Shown here: piece after piece, positions 1 to 6,723 of the stretch
Layout: every line of letters starts with the position of its first letter
Numbering within the stretch: the stretch's first letter is position 1
From: an uncultured Anaerolineae bacterium
GTDB lineage: Bacteria > Chloroflexota > Anaerolineae > Aggregatilineales > Phototrophicaceae
NCBI GenBank assembly: GCA_937995825.1
Contig: CALKJO010000019.1
Span: forward strand, 1 to 59,205
Direction of reading: 5' to 3'
DNA length: 59,205 nucleotides
The notes under the pieces: model-generated
The model's input: only the letters and a program-made list of their open reading frames with translations
The model's database searches: none
Told to the model about the DNA's origin: nothing
Position numbers and translations under genes: made by a program

Positions 1-112
1 ACAAACCGCGCAGCAGGCGGCAGCCTGGCTGACCGCCGGCTTGCAGGAATTGGGGATCGGCTCGAAGACGGCGGCGGGCTACGGCGCGTTTGGCGAGCGC
101 AAGGACATGTGA
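1..112 (+). CDS. cmr6: Cmr6-like type III-B CRISPR RAMP protein, C-terminal fragment
   Basis: Only the last 36 residues are in the window; the frame opens before base 1 and ends in TGA at 110-112. The fragment ends in GIGSKTAAGYGAFG, the glycine-rich lysine-containing loop (G-GxKTxxGYG) found near the C-terminus of Cmr6 RAMP subunits of type III-B effector complexes, which bind the crRNA-target duplex. The next genes are CARF proteins and Csx15, which supports a type III locus extending to the left. Other RAMP proteins (Cmr4, Cmr1, Csm) carry related loops, so the exact subunit is likely but not proven. The stop overlaps the next ATG by one base (TGATG), suggesting translational coupling. Confidence 0.7.
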   Translation, partial: QTAQQAAAWLTAGLQELGIGSKTAAGYGAFGERKDM

Positions 113-915
113 TGGGATACGCCTTCATCGCCACGCTTGGACAGCGCCCGGAAGCCATCACAGTCGCCTTCGACCGTCTGACTGAGCAGTATCATTACGA
201 TCTGCTGGCAGTGCTGCACACCGAACCGCACACCTCCGGCATCGCGCAGGCGTTTGCGGATTTATGCGCAGTGTGCGACCGCGATTATCCGAGGCTGCAA
301 ACGCGCTTCCATGAGATCACTTACTCGGACGGGTCGCCGCTGATCGATATTGAGGATCGGCAGTCGGCGGAGGCGTATCATCGGGCGGCGCTGCATGTGT
401 TGTATCAATATCGGCGCGAGGGGTATCGCCTGCACTTGATGATCGCGGGTGGGCGCAAAGCGATGAGCATCTATGCCATGCTCGCCGCCAGCCTGATCTT
501 TGAGCCGCCGCATGACCGCGTGTGGACGGTGCTGTCGCCCGAGTCGATGATGGCACAGCCGGGACAGTTCCATATTCCAGCCGGGATGCGCGACCAGGTG
601 CAGTTGGTCGATCTGCCGCTGCGCCCCGCTCGCGTTGCGCCGGGAACGGATGTTGAAGCGCTGTTGGAGCGTCTGAGCAGTCGCAGCCAGTCATTTCTCG
701 CCAAGCTGACCGAGGCAGAGCGCGAACTCGCCAAGCTGCTGATGGAGAATCCCTATGCGACGAACGAGGAGCTTGCCAAGATCGCGGGCAAAGCGCGCCG
801 CACGATTGGCAATCAGTTGGCGAGCATGTATGACAAGATGATTGGCTTCCTCGAATTCGGGGAGGATATCTACAATAAACGCCAGGCTTTGCTGGATGTA
901 TTGAGAGGGGAGTGA
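112..915 (+). CDS. CRISPR-associated CARF-HTH protein (Csx14-like)
   Basis: A protein of about 267 residues. The N-terminal ~180 residues look like a CARF (Rossmann-like) domain of the NE0113/Csm6 type. The protein opens with a beta strand and an ATLGQ turn, and near residue 110 carries the AGGRKAM motif that lines the cyclic oligoadenylate pocket in this family. The last ~70 residues read as a winged or LuxR-type helix-turn-helix (LTEAEREL, then TNEELAKIAG, then TIGNQL). This would make it a cOA-responsive transcription regulator or a ring-nuclease relative rather than a toxic nuclease; no HEPN (RxxxxH) or PD-(D/E)xK motif was seen. GTG at 109 is an alternative start; ATG 112 is preferred because it overlaps the cmr6 stop. 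The family name Csx14 is from memory and uncertain; the CARF-HTH architecture is better supported. Confidence 0.7.
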   Translation: MGYAFIATLGQRPEAITVAFDRLTEQYHYDLLAVLHTEPHTSGIAQAFADLCAVCDRDYPRLQTRFHEITYSDGSPLIDIEDRQSAEAYHRAALHVLYQYRREGYRLHLMIAGGRKAMSIYAMLAASLIFEPPHDRVWTVLSPESMMAQPGQFHIPAGMRDQVQLVDLPLRPARVAPGTDVEALLERLSSRSQSFLAKLTEAERELAKLLMENPYATNEELAKIAGKARRTIGNQLASMYDKMIGFLEFGEDIYNKRQALLDVLRGE

Positions 916-920
916 GTGAG

Positions 921-2045
921 ATGCGCAACCGTCTGATTAGCACCGTTGGAACCAGTCTGCTGAACAATATTCGTAATTTGCGCGGAGAAGATGCTGAAAA
1001 ATACGCCAGCTTGAAAAAACATGCTGATGATGGAAATTGGGGTCAGGTTAAGGTCGAACTTCTCAAGATCGATCCATCGGAGCGCGTTTGCGGCGCAGAG
1101 ATCAACTCAATCGCTGATGCTGTGAAGCGCGCCAAATTGGCTCAGTTGGAGTTTATCGAGTTTCTGGTGTCGGATACCGAAGATGGACGCATCATGGGAA
1201 ATTTGCTTGAAAACTATTTCACCGAGCGTGCCATCGAGGATTTGGAAACGCTTCAAAACGTAAAGGTACGAACGATTGAAGATTTACAGGACGAGAAACC
1301 AGCACGTTTCAAGGTATATGGACTGCGCAATCTGGTTCGGGAATTAGGCAAAATTGTCAACCAGTGTGGCGCTGACACATTGGTCATCGACGCAACAGGC
1401 GGTTACAAAGCTCAGATTGCAGTTGCCGTAGTGTTTGGTCAAGCGCTCAGCATTCCGGTACTGTACCGTCATGAGAAGTTTTCAGAGATTATCGACTTTC
1501 CGCCAATGCCGATCACTTTTGAATACGATTTACTGGGTAAAAATGCCGACCTCCTAGCTGAGTTTGAGCGCGGTAACACATTAACTCGCTCAGAAATCGA
1601 CGATCTTGATGAAAAAGTACGTGTGCTGCTCGAAGAGATCGAAGTAGATGGTGAGAATGTCTTTGCTTTAGGCGCTGTGGGGCAAATTTTCCTCACAGGT
1701 TTTCGACTGCGTTTTCCGCATTCACGCGAGCTTAAGGAAGTCACTGAACAAGCTAAAAGTGAACCTAGTTTCACGGATGATCATTTCCCACACGGGTTTA
1801 AAGAGTTCGTAAGAAAAGTGTGGTCAGAAACACCTTGGATAAAAACCTGCCACTCTGTTCCCTATGAAAGGCAAAAAGCGATCAAAGGAATCAGCTTTTA
1901 CGTCCGCGAGAGAAAACTTTTCGGCACTTTTCGGGATAAGGATAAATTCGGCGCGCGATTTGAAATTCTGACTGACGCTGAGGGGGAAGATCAGTTGGCT
2001 TGGGCAGCAGATCAGCTCAATCAAACTTATGGGTCGTCGAATTAA
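921..2045 (+). CDS. CARF-domain CRISPR effector with probable RelE-like C-terminal domain (Cami1-like)
   Basis: A protein of about 374 residues. The N-terminal half matches the APE2256/Crn1-type CARF fold: STVGTSLL at the start (first nucleotide-binding loop) and DATGGYKAQ near residue 160 (second loop). A helical linker rich in Glu/Asp follows (residues ~210-260). The last ~95 residues are compact, basic and aromatic (RQKAIKGISFYV, LFGTF, ARFEILTD), resembling a RelE/ParE-type ribosome-dependent RNase rather than HEPN. That matches the architecture of Cami1, a cOA-activated CARF-RelE mRNA interferase. The CARF call is firm; the RelE call is inference. ATG 921 lies ~10 bases after GAGGGGAG; GTG 912 would overlap the upstream stop but sits too close to that Shine-Dalgarno sequence. 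G+C is visibly lower than in the flanking genes, suggesting separate acquisition. Confidence 0.68.
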   Translation: MRNRLISTVGTSLLNNIRNLRGEDAEKYASLKKHADDGNWGQVKVELLKIDPSERVCGAEINSIADAVKRAKLAQLEFIEFLVSDTEDGRIMGNLLENYFTERAIEDLETLQNVKVRTIEDLQDEKPARFKVYGLRNLVRELGKIVNQCGADTLVIDATGGYKAQIAVAVVFGQALSIPVLYRHEKFSEIIDFPPMPITFEYDLLGKNADLLAEFERGNTLTRSEIDDLDEKVRVLLEEIEVDGENVFALGAVGQIFLTGFRLRFPHSRELKEVTEQAKSEPSFTDDHFPHGFKEFVRKVWSETPWIKTCHSVPYERQKAIKGISFYVRERKLFGTFRDKDKFGARFEILTDAEGEDQLAWAADQLNQTYGSSN

Positions 2046-2046
2046 C

Positions 2047-2430
2047 ATGCACCTCCTCAACTTCGCCCACCCGCTGACTGCACGCCAGCTTGACCAGATC
2101 GCCGCCCTCGTGGGCAGTCCGCCGGAGCAGGTGCGCGAGATCAAAGTCCAGTTCGATGTTGAACAGCCCTTCATCGACCAGACCGTGCGCCTGGTCGATG
2201 AAATTGGGATTTCAGCGCAGGACTGGCAGACCGGCGGCTGGCTGATCATCTTGCCATCGCTCAACTATATTGCGGCGCTGCTGCTGGCGGAGCTGCATGG
2301 GCGCACGGGGCATTTTCCGGCGATTGTGCGCCTGAAGACCGCCGCCAATACGGTCATCACCGAGTATGAAGTGGCGGAGATCATCAATCTGGAGACCGTG
2401 CGCCAGTCGGCGCGGAGTCGGCGCGCATAA
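2047..2430 (+). CDS. csx15: CRISPR-associated protein Csx15
   Basis: A 127-residue protein recognised as the Csx15 family. It opens LLNFAHPLT, has the central WQTGGWLIILPSLN segment, then LLAELHGRTGHFP, and ends with EVAEIINLETVR. The family has no established biochemical role and is seen in type III loci, mainly of Chloroflexota and Cyanobacteria (from memory). An earlier in-frame ATG at 2029 would overlap the CARF gene by 17 bases; ATG 2047 is preferred because family members begin at the LNF strand. It starts one base after the upstream stop, so it is very likely co-transcribed with the CARF genes. It is the last gene of the CRISPR-linked run; the next gene is on the opposite strand. Confidence 0.85.
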   Translation: MHLLNFAHPLTARQLDQIAALVGSPPEQVREIKVQFDVEQPFIDQTVRLVDEIGISAQDWQTGGWLIILPSLNYIAALLLAELHGRTGHFPAIVRLKTAANTVITEYEVAEIINLETVRQSARSRRA

Positions 2431-2512
2431 TCCGGCTGCATCACAGCCAATGCTGCAAGGGGAGGTTGATCTCAACCCCGAGCATCAAGCCGCGCAGCCG
2501 TGTGATCTGGCG

Positions 2513-3784
2513 CTAGCGGATCAGCTCAAACAAGGCTGCTTCGCCCTGACCGACACCGACGCACAGCGCTGCCAGCCCGCAGCGCATGGGCTGGCCTTCA
2601 TCGGCAAGACGATGCATGGCGTAGATCAGCGTCGTCACGAGGCGCGCGCCAGACATGCCCAGCGGATGCCCCAGCGCGATCGCCCCGCCCTGCACATTGG
2701 TAATCGCCTCGCTCAGGCGGAGTTCGCGCAGCACAGCCAGCGCCTGCACGGCAAATGCTTCGTTCAACTCGACCAGATCGATGTCGTCAATTGTAAGGTT
2801 ATGACGTGCCAGCAGCTTGCGAGTCGCCTCGATGGGAGCCAACCCCATCACGCGCGGATCGATGCCCGTGACTGCCGACCCGATCCAGCGCGCCAGCGGC
2901 TTCAGCCCCAATGCAGCAGCTTTTTTTGCAGACATCAGCACCAGCGCGCACGCGCCGTCGTTCAGCGGGCTGGCGTTGCCTGCTGTCACCGTCCCGCCCT
3001 GCCGAAACACCGGCGGAAGCTTGGCGAGCTTTGCCGCGTCGGTTGTCAGCTCGTAGCCGCTGTCGGTCTTGCGATAGAAGGGCTGTTCGTCCGTGTCGAC
3101 GATGATCGGCTCACCGCGCCGCTGCGGAACAGTCACCGGCATCAGCTCGCGATCAAACCAGCCGTTGTTGATCGCGGCGGCGGCGCGGGCATGGCTCTGA
3201 AGGGCAAAGCGATCCTGCTCCTCGCGGCTGATGAGGCCGCCGGCGATCTCACCGCGCGCGCTCATCTCATAGATGTTCTCGGCGGTTTCGCCCATCGACT
3301 CCAGCGGGAATAGGGCTTCCATCGCCGGATTCGGATAGCGCCACCCCAGTGAAGTATCCCACAGGGTGGCATTGCCAGACGGTCCGTAGGCGATGGGGTT
3401 TTTCGCCAGGGAGTAGGGCGCGCGCGTCATGCTCTCGACACCGCCCGCCACATAAACCTCGCCTTCCCCGCACGCAATCGCGCGCGCCGCCTGATTGAGC
3501 GCGCTCAAGCCGCTGGCGCATAAGCGGTTGACGGTGACGCCTGCCACATGGTGCGGCAGACCCGCTAGCAGCGCGCCCATCCGGGCGATGTTGCGGCTGT
3601 CCTCACCGGCTTGATTGGCGCAGCCCATGATCACGTCTTCGATCAGGTCGGGATCGACTCCGGCGCGGCGGACGGCTTCGCGGATGACCAGCGCAGCCAG
3701 ATCATCCGGTCGAATCTCGGAGAGCGCGCCGCGAATCTTGCCGATGGGCGTGCGCACTGCGCTGACAATAACAACCTCGATCAT
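2513..3784 (-). CDS. Thiolase family acetyl-CoA acyltransferase
   Basis: A 423-residue thiolase. It carries the acyl-accepting Cys in NRLCASGL (residue ~90), the [12 protein letters not shown] segment, NEAFA, the [14 protein letters not shown] block and the C-terminal catalytic Cys in CVGVGQG. The DTSLGWR-NP stretch resembles 3-oxoadipyl-CoA thiolases (PcaF/PaaJ), but general acetyl-CoA acetyltransferases also fit, so the substrate is left open. It would catalyse reversible thiolytic cleavage or condensation of acyl-CoAs in the cytoplasm. No beta-oxidation partner is adjacent: it stands alone between the CRISPR genes and a pseudogene. Length is within the family range (390-430). Confidence 0.92.
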   Translation of the reverse strand: MIEVVIVSAVRTPIGKIRGALSEIRPDDLAALVIREAVRRAGVDPDLIEDVIMGCANQAGEDSRNIARMGALLAGLPHHVAGVTVNRLCASGLSALNQAARAIACGEGEVYVAGGVESMTRAPYSLAKNPIAYGPSGNATLWDTSLGWRYPNPAMEALFPLESMGETAENIYEMSARGEIAGGLISREEQDRFALQSHARAAAAINNGWFDRELMPVTVPQRRGEPIIVDTDEQPFYRKTDSGYELTTDAAKLAKLPPVFRQGGTVTAGNASPLNDGACALVLMSAKKAAALGLKPLARWIGSAVTGIDPRVMGLAPIEATRKLLARHNLTIDDIDLVELNEAFAVQALAVLRELRLSEAITNVQGGAIALGHPLGMSGARLVTTLIYAMHRLADEGQPMRCGLAALCVGVGQGEAALFELIR

Positions 3785-3809
3785 GATGGTTTGTATCCTT
3801 GTGGCGCGG

Positions 3810-4545
3810 TCACTCCCAGACGGGCGGCTCCTTAGTGCAGGTATTTTTCAGGCTGACAGATTGAGTCGCCTTCGCTGGGGGATCATCTGTCATAGGAATG
3901 CGATGTGACCCGATCAAGACCTGGTTCCAGGCTGCGCCCGCTGGCAATTCGGAATTATAGCACGCGCACCCCGTCCACTGACCCAGCGGATCGCAAAAGC
4001 AGCCCGAATCCATGACACCGCGATCCACGTCTTTTAGCGGTCGGCTGCTTGGGCAGTCTGGGGGGGCGGGGCTGTCGATTGCGCCGCTCCATACAAGCTG
4101 CCATGTGCCATTCGGGTCATAGGCGGATGGGGCAAGGCGAGCGGAGGCTGCTTCAGCGCTTGCAGCGCCTGCGCTGGATGGGACGCTGCCGCCGACAGGT
4201 TCGAGATTGCCTTCACCGCTGCCAAGCGTCACCTGATCGATATAGCTGATATGCTGACTGACGCCGGCGGGGAATGAAAAAAAAGGCATAGCCATGCACT
4301 TCAGTCAGAGCGAGACCGTCATTTGGCGCGCCGCTGGGCTGCCAGTCGGTGCGCCGCTGGAAGTAGGCGAAGGGAATGCTGAAGAAGCGCCAGCCGGTGA
4401 AGTCATCGACCAGCCGATTAATACCACCGTTCCGCCGTGTCTGAGCGCGAGTTTGGGGCGCGGTCGTCGAAAATTTCCACCTGAAGCACGTCGCCGGACT
4501 CTGCGCCATACAGCCAGAAGTTGAGCGTTGAAAGCAGGCAGACTC
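3810..4545 (-). pseudogene. Decayed carbohydrate-active enzyme fragment (CBM11/CIA30-like module plus start of a GH16-like domain)
   Basis: Three reading-frame pieces on the minus strand join into one recognisable module. The first (about 4545-4435) gives LNFWLYGAESGD and QVEIFDDRAP. A frame change near 4430 gives RLVDDFTGWRFFSIPFAYF and LTEVHGYAFF. A second frame change at the A8 run 4277-4284 gives SYIDQVTLG. This order (sheet, VDDFTGW, IPF-F, YIDQVTL) is that of the galactose-binding-like modules attached to bacterial glycosidases. A low-complexity Ala/Ser linker follows, then GTWQLVWSGAID, close to the start of GH16 domains (WQLVWSDEFNG) but lacking DEFN. The rest is unrecognisable. The two frameshifts and truncation indicate a dead gene; sequencing error at the A8 run could explain only one of them. 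Confidence 0.6.
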
Positions 4546-4572
4546 TCGACTTAATGCGGCGAAAAGCCTACG

Positions 4573-6720
4573 TCACTTTGCAATGATCACCTGCCCCAGC
4601 GCGCTTGCCTGCGGATGGGGTTCGTAACCGGGCTGGCAGCCGCCAACGGTCAGTGTATACACCCCAGCGTCCAGAACACGCTGACCGGACTCGTCCACCC
4701 GGGCGAACTGTTCCGGCTGCAAGATAAAGGTGATCGCGCGCTGTTCCCCTGTCTTCAGGTGGAGGCGGGTGAAGCCCGCCAGCGACCGCAGCGGACGCCG
4801 CCTGTTGGTATCGGCTGCGCTGATGTAGAGCTGCGCGACTTCATCTCCGGCACGTGCGCCAGTGTTCGTGACTGTCACCGTGACGCTGATCGACGCCTCC
4901 GATCGGAGAATCGGTGGGCTGATGTGCAAATCCGTGTAGGCGAAGGTCGTGTAGCTCAGCCCATGCCCAAAAGCATACTGCGGCGGGCGTGTCAGGTAGC
5001 GATAGGTGCGCCCCGGCGGGTGTGTCATAGTGTAATCCTCCAGCGGCGGCACATCGTCCAGGGAGCGATAGACGGTCAGCGGCATCCGCCCTGCCGGATT
5101 GTAATCGCCGAACAGGACTTCGGCAATTGCAGTCCCACCTTGCTGACCTGGATACCAGGCTTGCACCACCGCCGCCAGCGCCATATCGTCTACAGTGACC
5201 GCGCTTCCAGACAAGATCACCAGCACAACCGGCTTGCCCACTGACCGCAGCGCCATCAGCAGCCGTTCCTGCACAGGCGGCAGTCCCAGAAAAGCGCGAT
5301 CTCCCTGGCTGACCATGCCAGGGGGGACGCCTTCATCCTGCAAATCTTCGCCTTCCCAAACCTGTGACAATCCGCCGACGAATACCACCACCTCCGCCTT
5401 GGATGCCAAGTCAAGCGCAGCGGCAAAGCCGCCCTCATCTTCGCCGCTGATCGCGCAGCCCGGTTTGTAGGCGATGCGCGTGTGCGGCGCGGCTGCGCGC
5501 AGTCCATTCAGCACTGAGACAGTGTGAGCAGGCGTCCCATGATAATTCCCCAACAGCACCTCAGTCTCTGCCGCATTCGGCCCGATGACAGCGATGGATC
5601 GCAGCGCGCGATCAAGCGGCAGCAGCCCATCATTTTTCAGCAGGACGATGCTCTCGCGGGCGGCTTGCAGTGCCAGCGCATCGTGCGCAGGGCTGGAGAC
5701 CACGGACAGCGGGATCGCGCTGTACGGAACCTGAGCAGGCGGATCGAACATACCAAGCCGGAAGCGCGTCGCCAGCACTCGCGCCAGCGCCCGATCTATG
5801 GCGGTCTCATCAGTCAGACCCAACCGCAGCGCCGCCTCTAAATGCCCGAACACACTGCCGCAGTCCAGGTCGCAGCCCGCGTTCAGCGCCAGCGCCGCCG
5901 CCGCCGTCGGGCTGTCCGCGAGCCCGTGATAAAGATAAACATCGTCCAGCGCGCCGCAGTCAGAGACGACATATCCCTTGAAGCCCCATTTTTCGCGCAG
6001 GATCGCCGTCAGCAGCGTGGGACTGGCGGAGCCGGACTCGCCGTTGATGCAGCTGTATGCGCCCATGACCGACTCCACCTGCCCCTCGATCACACAGGCT
6101 TCGAAGTGCGGCAGATAGGTATCCCACAGGTCATACGCGCTGACATCCGCGTTGAAACGGTGGCGCTGCGCTTCGGGTCCGCTGTGGGCGGCGAAATGTT
6201 TTGCGCAGGCGGCGAGCTTGAGATACACCGGATGATCGCCCTGTAAAGCGCGAATGTAGGTCACGCCCATGCGCGCCGTCAGAAAGGGGTCTTCGCCGTA
6301 GGTCTCCTGAATGCGCCCCCAGCGCGGATCGCGCGCCAGATTGATGTTGGGCGTCCAGGTCGTCAGTCCCAGATAGGCGCTGACTTCGCCGCGCCGGATC
6401 GCATCGTGATGCTTGGCGCGCGCCTCATCGCTGACCGCCGCGCCAACCCGATAGGTCAGATCGAGGTTGAAGGTCGCCGCCTGTCCGATGGGAGCGGGGA
6501 ACACGGTCGCCAGCCCCGCGCGCGCCACCCCATGCGAGGTCTCGTTCCACCAGTTATACGCCGCAATTCCCAGTCGTTCGATGGCGGGCGAGTCATGCTG
6601 CATCAGCGCGATCTTTTCATCGAGCGTCAGCGCGGCGATCAGCGCGTTCACCCGCGCCGCCAGCGGTTGGGAATGGTCACGTGCAAGAGGGGGCAGCTTG
6701 TCCAGCATACGGCTTTCCAT
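4573..6720 (-). CDS. Glycoside hydrolase family 3 beta-glycosidase (beta-xylosidase/beta-glucosidase type)
   Basis: A 715-residue protein with the three-part GH3 plan: a barrel domain (residues ~30-320), an alpha/beta sandwich (~355-560) and a C-terminal fibronectin III-like domain (~600-700). The barrel shows NWWNETSHG, DPRWGRIQETYGEDP, the KHFAAHSGPE substrate segment and the nucleophile Asp in VVSDCGALDD. The NWWNE/SDCGA pattern is closer to the beta-xylosidase/alpha-arabinofuranosidase branch than to typical beta-glucosidases, but specificity cannot be fixed. No signal peptide is seen, so it probably acts on imported oligosaccharides. It starts 3 bases after the stop of the GH38 gene, hence the same operon. 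MLDK at residue 5 is an alternative start. Confidence 0.92.
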   Translation of the reverse strand: MESRMLDKLPPLARDHSQPLAARVNALIAALTLDEKIALMQHDSPAIERLGIAAYNWWNETSHGVARAGLATVFPAPIGQAATFNLDLTYRVGAAVSDEARAKHHDAIRRGEVSAYLGLTTWTPNINLARDPRWGRIQETYGEDPFLTARMGVTYIRALQGDHPVYLKLAACAKHFAAHSGPEAQRHRFNADVSAYDLWDTYLPHFEACVIEGQVESVMGAYSCINGESGSASPTLLTAILREKWGFKGYVVSDCGALDDVYLYHGLADSPTAAAALALNAGCDLDCGSVFGHLEAALRLGLTDETAIDRALARVLATRFRLGMFDPPAQVPYSAIPLSVVSSPAHDALALQAARESIVLLKNDGLLPLDRALRSIAVIGPNAAETEVLLGNYHGTPAHTVSVLNGLRAAAPHTRIAYKPGCAISGEDEGGFAAALDLASKAEVVVFVGGLSQVWEGEDLQDEGVPPGMVSQGDRAFLGLPPVQERLLMALRSVGKPVVLVILSGSAVTVDDMALAAVVQAWYPGQQGGTAIAEVLFGDYNPAGRMPLTVYRSLDDVPPLEDYTMTHPPGRTYRYLTRPPQYAFGHGLSYTTFAYTDLHISPPILRSEASISVTVTVTNTGARAGDEVAQLYISAADTNRRRPLRSLAGFTRLHLKTGEQRAITFILQPEQFARVDESGQRVLDAGVYTLTVGGCQPGYEPHPQASALGQVIIAK

Positions 6721-6723
6721 GCG

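Noticed and set aside
1..2512. CRISPR repeat array near the cas genes
   Set aside because: No regularly spaced direct repeats were seen here or elsewhere in the window; an array may lie to the left.
2366..3313. 315-codon open frame on the + strand over the thiolase gene
   Set aside because: It is the antisense frame of a well-conserved thiolase; the product is Gln/Arg/His-rich without any domain.
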